Shown: one piece after another, positions 1 through 4,847 of the stretch
Numbering within the stretch: position 1 is the stretch's first letter
How the letters are laid out: each line of letters begins with the position of its first letter
Assembly: GCA_035646975.1 (NCBI GenBank)
Contig: DASROJ010000226.1
Coordinates: 1 to 5,928 of the forward strand
Length of the DNA stretch: 5,928 nt
Direction of reading: 5' to 3'
Source of the DNA: DASROJ01 sp035646975
Lineage (GTDB): Bacteria; Acidobacteriota; Polarisedimenticolia; JACPZX01; DASXTC01
Made by a program: the position numbers and the translations under genes
Notes under the pieces: generated by a model
The model's input: only the letters and a program-made list of their open reading frames with translations
Database searches by the model: none
What the model was told of the DNA's origin: nothing

Positions 1-1012
1 CCTGATCGAGGGAAGCTTCCAGGCTGGTGATGGGACCTTCGCCTGGAAACGGTTGTCTTGAAATTGGCGGCGGCGTCGGCTCGGGCTGCAACTCGATCGC
101 CGGCTCGCTCTCCGGTTCCGGAGCGGGCAGCAACTCCTGTACGGGTGTCCGGGAGATATCGTCCACCTCCACGGCGGGCGGAGTGGCCGGGGGATCCGGC
201 TGCTGGCCCGGGGCGGCCGGCGCAACCTCGATTCCCTTGACGATCTCGCCGCGCGGCTTCGGCTGCGTCTTTTCATAATTGCGGCGCACCGCTCCGATCA
301 TGCTCAACGCGGCGAAGATCGAACAGACGAAGTAGTCCGGCAGGGAAGTCAGCGAGCAAATCTGGGCGATCGATCGCTTGCCGTCGATGTGGCGAAGCAC
401 GGATTGGAACTCGCCGGGAAGACTCAGCCCCGGCTCGTCCAGCGCCGGTCGCTTGACGACATAGACCGTGTCGAGGGATCCCACTTCATCGAGGATCAGC
501 GAGCGGTCTCCGCCTTCGAGCACGCCCTTCAGGATCAACGGGCGAGGGTCGATCTTCAGGTCGGGCGTTCCCGGTGACAACTGACGTTCCCGCACGCGGT
601 ACTCGCCTTCGCGCGCCGAGAAAAGCGCCAGGACGATCTCCTCGGCCCGCCCCTTCTCGATCTGCGTCAGCTCGCGCGCGTTGACGATGCCGAGGCTGAT
701 GAGCGACTGACGGAGGGTGCCTTCGTGGGCTTTTTCCTCAGCCTCGGCCCACCGGGCGTCGTTCACCGTCCCGGTGCGCAGCAGATAGGAACGGAGGCTT
801 TCCTCCTTGTCGGTGGAGATGGCCCAGGCGATGTGACCCGAGGCAAAGTGAACCTCGCGGGTGACTTCACCGTCGTCCGGTCCGGCCTGGTCTGCCGCGC
901 GGCTGGTGGCCTGGAACACGCCCGTGAACGCATCGTCGCGCAACGCGGCGAGAAGCCGGGGAAAGCGAAGATCCTTCAGGTCGCCGTGCAGATGGAACAG
1001 AGAAAGTGGCAT
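1..1012 (-). CDS. DUF4388-domain protein, C-terminus cut by window edge
   Basis: Reading left from ATG 1012-1010 there is an uninterrupted frame of 337 codons that leaves the window. Residues about 5-90 look like a DUF4388 (PatA N-terminal type) domain: an opening LHGDLKDLRFPRLLAAL, then a TG-containing strand (T30-G31), a V-H-F-x-x-G-x-I-x-W-A strand (54-64) and a helix ending SYLLRTGTV. Residues 90-165 form its usual helical second half. Residues about 200-245 (FQSVLRHIDGKRSIAQIC, later SMIGAVRR) resemble the small winged-helix segment often found after DUF4388. From about 262 to 325 the chain is Pro/Glu/Ala-rich and probably disordered. Family members are thought to be signalling or motility-related adaptors; the actual role here is unknown. 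No transmembrane segment is visible. The start is chosen because the domain begins at residue 5 and no other in-frame ATG lies upstream; the Shine-Dalgarno is weak (GAG, 4 bases away). The missing part could carry TPR, J or receiver domains. Confidence 0.8.
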   Translation of the reverse strand, partial: MPLSLFHLHGDLKDLRFPRLLAALRDDAFTGVFQATSRAADQAGPDDGEVTREVHFASGHIAWAISTDKEESLRSYLLRTGTVNDARWAEAEEKAHEGTLRQSLISLGIVNARELTQIEKGRAEEIVLALFSAREGEYRVRERQLSPGTPDLKIDPRPLILKGVLEGGDRSLILDEVGSLDTVYVVKRPALDEPGLSLPGEFQSVLRHIDGKRSIAQICSLTSLPDYFVCSIFAALSMIGAVRRNYEKTQPKPRGEIVKGIEVAPAAPGQQPDPPATPPAVEVDDISRTPVQELLPAPEPESEPAIELQPEPTPPPISRQPFPGEGPITSLEASLDQ

Positions 1013-1070
1013 GGGTCTCGGGCTCGCTTCCGTGACAGGGCCGGGACCATAAGTGACGCGAGGCACAGGA

Positions 1071-1100
1071 ATTATAGGCAGCACGTTCGAGAGGTGTCAA
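1071..1100 (-). promoter_or_regulatory. Sigma-70-type promoter for the DUF4388 gene
   Basis: On the minus strand a perfect -35 TTGACA (bases 1100-1095) is followed after 18 bases by a perfect -10 TATAAT (1076-1071). Transcription would start near 1064, giving a leader of about 50 bases before the ATG at 1012. Two exact consensus hexamers at near-ideal spacing are unlikely by chance in DNA this rich in G and C. The placement directly upstream of a gene start supports the call. Confidence 0.75.
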
Positions 1101-1112
1101 TGCAACGTTGAC
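1096..1112. promoter_or_regulatory. Imperfect palindrome between divergent promoters, possible operator
   Basis: GTCAATGCAACGTTGAC is a 17-base imperfect inverted repeat. Its outer arms GTCAA and TTGAC match exactly, and one further pair inside them is symmetric (G1102/C1106). The left arm lies within the -35 of the leftward promoter. The right arm ends 9 bases before the -10 of the rightward promoter, so a dimeric regulator bound here could control both. The geometry is seen directly; the operator role is inferred, and I do not recognise the motif as that of a known NAD regulator. Confidence 0.35.
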
Positions 1113-1118
1113 GGGTCA

Positions 1119-1127
1119 TGATATAAT
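1119..1127 (+). promoter_or_regulatory. Extended -10 promoter for the zinc-ribbon/nadB unit
   Basis: TGaTATAAT is an exact extended -10 element (TG, one base, TATAAT). No good -35 sits 16-18 bases upstream (the bases there are around aatgca), which is typical of extended -10 promoters. A TTGACG lies only 8 bases upstream, too close to act as its -35. Transcription would begin near 1134, leaving a leader of about 100 bases before the ATG at 1234. Confidence 0.6.
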
Positions 1128-1233
1128 CCCGCATCATTCGCGCCAGCCTGCCACATCCCCCGGACCCTGAACGCCGCACGGGTCATCGCATGAAACGCCT
1201 GGTACAGCCCCAATGTCATAGGAGCCGCGATAG
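1128..1233 (+). other. Leader region of the zinc-ribbon/nadB transcript
   Basis: About 100 untranslated bases separate the extended -10 from the first gene. They contain a perfect 5-bp stem (GACCC 1163-1167 with GGGTC 1180-1184, 12-base loop), a possible 15-codon leader frame (1190-1237), and an AGGAG ribosome binding site at 1220-1224, 9 bases before the ATG. I see no terminator-like GC hairpin with a T tract and no riboswitch that I can identify, including the NAD+-sensing classes. Confidence 0.4.
1220..1224 (+). promoter_or_regulatory. Ribosome binding site of the zinc-ribbon gene
   Basis: AGGAG lies 9 bases before ATG 1234 and is the strongest Shine-Dalgarno on the plus-strand unit. It fixes the start of the zinc-ribbon gene. 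nadB downstream has only a weak AGG, which is consistent with nadB relying on translation of the first gene. Confidence 0.65.
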
Positions 1234-1566
1234 ATGACGGACGAAGTCAGGCACAAGGTCGAAAACGAGTGGTTCGCGCGCCACGAGACAGAGCTGCTCA
1301 GGCAGGCCCGGCGCCAACACGAGCAACGACTCAAGGATCTTGCGGCGCAGCAGGTCGACGGCGAGAAGCGCACCCTCCGCGAGCTGCACCACATGAAGTG
1401 TCCCAAGTGCGGCCACGACATGTCGGCAAAGCACATCGACGGCGTTGAAGTCGACCGGTGCGGCACATGCCAGGGGCTCTTCTTCGACAAGGGAGAGTTC
1501 GAGGAGATCCTTCTCAAGCAGGCGGAGGAGCGCAGGGGCTTCTTCCGTAAGCTGGTGGGGTTGTAG
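1234..1566 (+). CDS. zf-TFIIB-type zinc-ribbon protein
   Basis: A 110-residue cytoplasmic protein in two parts. Residues 1-52 are charged and helical (rich in E, R, Q and K), likely a coiled coil. Residues 54-90 are a zinc ribbon of the zf-TFIIB family: CPKCG at 56-60 and CGTC at 76-79 supply four cysteine ligands, followed by the signature GLFFDKGEFEEIL, in which this family usually has a W/F-x-D-x-G-E pattern. The tail carries K and R and ends LVGL. The role of these stand-alone ribbons is not established. A strong AGGAG lies 9 bases upstream of the start. The gene ends 7 bases before nadB and is presumably co-transcribed with it; the spacing suggests translational coupling. No residue of the ribbon is missing. 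The family is clear, but the function (nucleic-acid binding, metal handling or a partner of NadB) is not. Confidence 0.88.
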   Translation: MTDEVRHKVENEWFARHETELLRQARRQHEQRLKDLAAQQVDGEKRTLRELHHMKCPKCGHDMSAKHIDGVEVDRCGTCQGLFFDKGEFEEILLKQAEERRGFFRKLVGL

Positions 1567-1573
1567 GCAGCCG

Positions 1574-3238
1574 ATGCAGACCGGCGAGGTCGCCAGCTCC
1601 GCCGCGCGCCACGATGTGATCGTCGTGGGAAGCGGCGTGGCCGGGTTGAGGGCGGCCATCGAGGCTGCCGAGGGGGGCTGCTCGGTCGCCCTGCTGGCCA
1701 AGGACACCGCGCGCGACAGCAATACCGACCTTGCGCAGGGAGGCGTCGCCGTGGCGCTTTCCGACGAGGACCAGGTCGGCCTGCACTACCGTGACACCCT
1801 GGCAGCCGGCGACGGACTGTGCGACGAAGAGGCCGTGCGGGTGCTGGTGGGAGAAGGGCCGCGGTACATCACCCAGCTCATCGAATGGGGCGCCCAGTTC
1901 GACCGTGAAGGCAGCAAGCTGGCCTTCACGCGCGAAGCGGCCCACAGCGCCCGGCGAATCCTGCACGCCCATGGCGATTCCACCGGCCGCGAGATCCTCC
2001 GCGCCCTGTGGCGCAAGGCCACCACGCTGCCCGGCATCACTTTTCTCCCGCACACCTATTCGGTGGATCTCCTCCTGGCCAACGGTTCCTGTTGCGGCCT
2101 CGAGGTGCTCGACGAGACCACGGGACAGGTCCGGATCCTCGAAGCCGACGCGGTGGTGCTGGCAAGCGGTGGTATCGGTCAGGTCTACCTGGAGACGACC
2201 AATCCGCCCCAGGCCACCGGAGACGGCGTGGCGATTGCCTGGCGCTCCGGCGCGCTGCTGCGCGACATGGAGTTCGTGCAGTTCCATCCCACGTCGCTCC
2301 ACGTCGAGGGGGCGCCGCACTTCCTGCTCTCGGAAGCGCTGCGCGGAGAAGGAGGTCTTCTGCGAAACGGGCAGGGACGCCGTTTCGTGCTGGATGCCGA
2401 TCCAAGGGGCGAGCTGGCGCCGCGCGATGTCGTCGCCCGCGCGATACAGGCCGAGATGGCGCGCAGCGGCGCCGACCATGTGCTGCTCGACATGACGCAC
2501 CTGGACGCCGGGTTTCTCGAGGGGCGCTTCCCACGCATCACCGCGACCTGCGCGCGGTACGGCATCGACATGGCGCGCGAGCCGGTCCCGGTCGCCCCCG
2601 CGGCGCATTACCTGATGGGCGGGGTGGCGACCGATGCGCTGGGGCGCACCTCGGTCCGCGGGCTGTACGCTGCCGGCGAGGTGGCGTGCACCGGCGTGCA
2701 TGGCGCGAACCGTCTGGCGAGCAACTCGCTGCTCGAGGGGCTGGTGTTCGGGGCCCGTGCAGGACTGGCGGCGCTGCAGGATCGGGCAGCGGGTGTGGTC
2801 ACGGGGGAGCCGCCCGATCCTTCCAAGGTGGCCCTTCCCCGCGCTCGAGGCTGCGAAGAGGCCAGGGCGGCGGAAATCATGCGCGCCGTCCGGCTGGAGA
2901 GCTGGAAGGACCTCGCGATCGTCCGGACCGGCGGCGGCATCGGCGAGGCGATCGATCTGCTCGAGGCGCTGGCTGAATCGCCGGCAGACCAGGGGCTCGG
3001 CGGCGCCGCGCCGCGCGTCACCCGCTCGGGCCTCGAGGCGATCAACATGGCCACCGTGGCCGGGCTCGTGGCGCGCAGCGCGATTTCGCGTCAGGAGAGC
3101 CGGGGCGCTCATTACCGGGCCGACTTCCCACGGCGTGATGATGCGCGGTTCGGTCGATCGTCGTTCATCAGGATCGGCATGCGGGAAGCCGCCATCAGCC
3201 CCACGGGGTCGGTGGCGCCTGGAGCGGCGAGGAAGTGA
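1574..3238 (+). CDS. nadB: L-aspartate oxidase
   Basis: 554 residues, close to the usual 530-550. The enzyme oxidises L-aspartate to iminoaspartate with FAD; NadA then condenses this with dihydroxyacetone phosphate to quinolinate in de novo NAD synthesis. The FAD-binding GSGVAGL is at 19-25 and the family's S-N-T-x-x-AQGG at 49-57. HSARRILHAHGDSTGRE spans 124-140, QFHPTSL 236-242, SEALRGEGG 253-261, PRDVVARAI 283-291, AAHYLMGGV 343-351 and GLYAAGEVACTGVHGANRL 363-381. H238, R284, H345 and R380 fall where E. coli NadB has H244, R290, H351 and R386 (constant offset of 6, numbering from memory), so the active site looks intact. The C-terminal helical domain ends with ESRGAHYRADFP (508-519). ATG 1574 is chosen because it leaves a short lead before the FAD motif and avoids overlap with the upstream gene. 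Its Shine-Dalgarno is only AGG, so ribosomes probably arrive from the upstream gene. nadA and nadC are not in the window. Succinate dehydrogenase flavoprotein is excluded by the NadB-specific AQGG and HYLMGG motifs. Confidence 0.96.
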   Translation: MQTGEVASSAARHDVIVVGSGVAGLRAAIEAAEGGCSVALLAKDTARDSNTDLAQGGVAVALSDEDQVGLHYRDTLAAGDGLCDEEAVRVLVGEGPRYITQLIEWGAQFDREGSKLAFTREAAHSARRILHAHGDSTGREILRALWRKATTLPGITFLPHTYSVDLLLANGSCCGLEVLDETTGQVRILEADAVVLASGGIGQVYLETTNPPQATGDGVAIAWRSGALLRDMEFVQFHPTSLHVEGAPHFLLSEALRGEGGLLRNGQGRRFVLDADPRGELAPRDVVARAIQAEMARSGADHVLLDMTHLDAGFLEGRFPRITATCARYGIDMAREPVPVAPAAHYLMGGVATDALGRTSVRGLYAAGEVACTGVHGANRLASNSLLEGLVFGARAGLAALQDRAAGVVTGEPPDPSKVALPRARGCEEARAAEIMRAVRLESWKDLAIVRTGGGIGEAIDLLEALAESPADQGLGGAAPRVTRSGLEAINMATVAGLVARSAISRQESRGAHYRADFPRRDDARFGRSSFIRIGMREAAISPTGSVAPGAARK

Positions 3239-3261
3239 GGCGGTGATCGCGCCAGGGCGGG

Positions 3262-3450
3262 TCAGGCGGACGGGTCGACGTACTCTTTCTTCACGTTGAG
3301 CACCTTCCCGTCGGTCGTCTTGATGAGATAGAACTCAGCCCATTCCCTGAGGATGGTGACCCGGTCGCCGGGAGAAAAGTGGATCTCCGATGGCTCGGCC
3401 GCTTTCTGCAGGCGATGCAGCAGCGTGACCTCCTTCGTGATGACCGGCAT
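3262..3450 (-). CDS. Small SH3-like hypothetical protein
   Basis: A 62-residue protein that I do not recognise. Residues 1-20 are probably helical (EVTLLHRLQKAAEP). Residues 24-60 alternate hydrophobic and polar positions in short strands: a P-G-D turn (27-29), VTILREW, FYLIKTTDGKVLNV and then KKEYVDP. This looks like a small SH3 or KOW-like beta barrel, which is an inference from the pattern. There is no signal peptide or transmembrane segment, so it should be cytoplasmic. AGGAGAG (bases 3465-3459) sits 8 bases upstream of the ATG, a good ribosome binding site. The gene begins 19 bases after the lepB stop on the same strand and is the last gene of that unit, ending 23 bases from the convergent nadB stop. 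The good ribosome site and clean fit between neighbours support a real gene. Its link to secretion is only positional. Confidence 0.72.
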   Translation of the reverse strand: MPVITKEVTLLHRLQKAAEPSEIHFSPGDRVTILREWAEFYLIKTTDGKVLNVKKEYVDPSA

Positions 3451-3469
3451 GACCTGGACTCTCCTGTGG

Positions 3470-4273
3470 CTAGGTGATGAACCGCAGGCAGCGCCGGTAG
3501 CGTGACTTGGAAGGGAAGTGGAGGAGCTTGTTGCCGATGCTCTTCACGTGGTCGAGCACGCTCGTGCGGACGTATTCGCCTTCTTCTCCACGGAACGACC
3601 ACCAGATGATGAAGGCCTTGCCCTTGACGTTACCCCGCGGAACGAACCCCCAGGATCGGCTGTCCTTGGAGTTGTCGCGGTTGTCGCCCATGCAGAAGAA
3701 GCTGTTTTCAGGTATCAGGACCTGGCTGAAGTCGAAGTCGTGCTCGCGATAGCTCCAGCGGTGCGGCGCAGGCTGCGCCGAGGAGAGCGGGGCATCGCCT
3801 TCCTTTATCTGGTTCCATGAATCGGGGTTCAGGTCCGTCTCATGGATCTTGTAGGGTTCGTCGAGCGGAGTGCCGTTGATGTAGACCGTCTTGTTCTTGA
3901 CCTCGAGAAACTCGCCGGGCAGCCCGATGACCCGTTTGATGTAATCCTTCTCTGGCTCGTCGGGATACTTGAACACGATGATATCGCCGCGCTTGATGTC
4001 CCGGACGGGAAGCAGCGCCTTTTCCCAGGACATGGTGGTGGGCGCGTACACGAACTTGTTCACCATGATGTAATCGCCGATCAGCAGCGTCGGAATCATC
4101 GAGCCGGTGGGTATCTTCGACTGCTGGAAGACGAACGCCCGGGCGAAAATCACGAAGATGACACAGATGACGATGGTCTCGAAGTAGTCGCGCACGATCC
4201 CCTTGGGGATCTCCCTTGCCTCCGACAGCGGCGCCGGGGAGGCTGGCGCGTCCAGGATCCCCTCCATGCTCAT
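3470..4273 (-). CDS. lepB: Signal peptidase I
   Basis: 267 residues. It cleaves signal peptides from exported proteins at the outer face of the cytoplasmic membrane. A short cytoplasmic N-terminus (1-30) is followed by one transmembrane helix at about 32-49 (ETIVICVIFVIFARAFVF). The catalytic serine is S58 in IPTGSMIPTL (54-63), the lysine general base is K114 in DYIKRVIGLPGE (110-121), and the conserved GDNRDNSKDSR lies at 196-206. All the usual family boxes (RGDIIVFKYP, GDNRDNS, SWGFVP) are present in order. A single N-terminal helix is common in S26 peptidases outside the E. coli type. M1 is chosen because GAG lies 6 bases upstream; M3 is an alternative with almost the same product. The start is 22 bases beyond the stop of the LOG-like gene, so they are probably co-transcribed. 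The basic C-terminus (SKSRYRRCLRFIT) extends past the last conserved box. Confidence 0.96.
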   Translation of the reverse strand: MSMEGILDAPASPAPLSEAREIPKGIVRDYFETIVICVIFVIFARAFVFQQSKIPTGSMIPTLLIGDYIMVNKFVYAPTTMSWEKALLPVRDIKRGDIIVFKYPDEPEKDYIKRVIGLPGEFLEVKNKTVYINGTPLDEPYKIHETDLNPDSWNQIKEGDAPLSSAQPAPHRWSYREHDFDFSQVLIPENSFFCMGDNRDNSKDSRSWGFVPRGNVKGKAFIIWWSFRGEEGEYVRTSVLDHVKSIGNKLLHFPSKSRYRRCLRFIT

Positions 4274-4295
4274 GTCCCGCTCATCCCGAATCCGG

Positions 4296-4847
4296 TCAAA
4301 TCCTGCTCCTGATCATGTCGACGGCTTCTTCCGGCGTGGCGGCGACATGCGTAATCTCGATCTCGCGCCGATCCACCAGCGCGAGCGTCGCGACCTGTTC
4401 GAGATAACTCCGCCAGGAGGCGCCAAGCAGGACGATCGGCCGGTCCTGCAGGAGCCGCGCCCTGTTCAGGGCCCAGAGAAATGTCAGCTCCGCGAGAGTT
4501 CCCGCCTTGCCGGGCAGGATTATATAACCGGCACTCCGCCCGATCAATTCACGGGTCCTGTCGAACAGGTCGGCTTCCTCCAGATGCAGCGTCAGGTAGG
4601 GGTTCGGCGCCGCGCGAAGCGGAGACAGCGCGCGCGTCGTGATCCCCAGGGTCGTCCCGCCCGCCTCGAGCGCGCCGCGGCTGGCGGCTTCCATCACGCC
4701 GGCGTAACCCCCGGTCACCACGACGAAGCCGCTTCTCGCGAGCAGGCGGCCCACCTGCCGGGCGGTCTCGTAGAGCGGGTCGGTCTCGATCGGATCGGAC
4801 GAGCCGAACACGGCCACGGATCGGGACGCCGCCTGCTCGGCGGTCAT
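4296..4847 (-). CDS. LOG-like Rossmann-fold nucleotide-binding protein
   Basis: 183 residues from the start chosen here. It belongs to the lysine-decarboxylase-like/LOG (TIGR00725/TIGR00730-type) superfamily, whose studied members release nucleobases from nucleoside monophosphates or bind nucleotides. The first strand and loop are VAVFGSSD (11-18). VVTGGYAGVMEAASRGALEAGG (43-64) is the family's GGG-x-x-G-x-M loop. ILPGKAGTLAE (110-120) corresponds to PGG-x-GT-x-x-E and keeps the glutamate (E120), and R97 sits near the place of the family's arginine. The second glycine of PGG is replaced by lysine (K114). The frame stays open 18 codons further upstream to an ATG at 4901, but ATG 4847 is preferred: its first base is the last base of the ggt stop (TGATG), a classic coupling arrangement, and the extra 18 residues would lie inside ggt and precede the first strand. 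The substrate is unknown, and a cytokinin-type LOG activity should not be assumed. Confidence 0.87.
   Translation of the reverse strand: MTAEQAASRSVAVFGSSDPIETDPLYETARQVGRLLARSGFVVVTGGYAGVMEAASRGALEAGGTTLGITTRALSPLRAAPNPYLTLHLEEADLFDRTRELIGRSAGYIILPGKAGTLAELTFLWALNRARLLQDRPIVLLGASWRSYLEQVATLALVDRREIEITHVAATPEEAVDMIRSRI

Noticed and set aside
1108..1127. TTGACG and TATAAT on the plus strand as one -35/-10 promoter
   Set aside because: The spacer is only 8 bases. The extended -10 alone explains the promoter better, and TTGAC is better seen as an arm of the palindrome.
1128..1233. NAD+-sensing riboswitch in the nadB-unit leader
   Set aside because: Attractive because such RNAs precede NAD genes in some phyla, but I find only one 5-bp stem with a 12-base loop and no conserved core I recognise. 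A covariance-model search would be decisive.
2008..2976. A 322-codon plus-strand frame inside nadB
   Set aside because: Arg/Gly/Ala-rich low-complexity translation, wholly inside nadB in another frame, with no ribosome site or domain.
1514..3112. A 532-codon open frame antisense to nadB
   Set aside because: Long antisense frames are expected opposite GC-rich genes. Its translation has no recognisable domain and is rich in R, G, A and H, while nadB on the other strand has every family motif.
3236..3264. Shared terminator between the convergent nadB and small gene
   Set aside because: The 23-base gap contains a short GC-rich partial inverted repeat (around ggcggtgatcgcgcc) but no T tract on either strand and no stable stem long enough to call.
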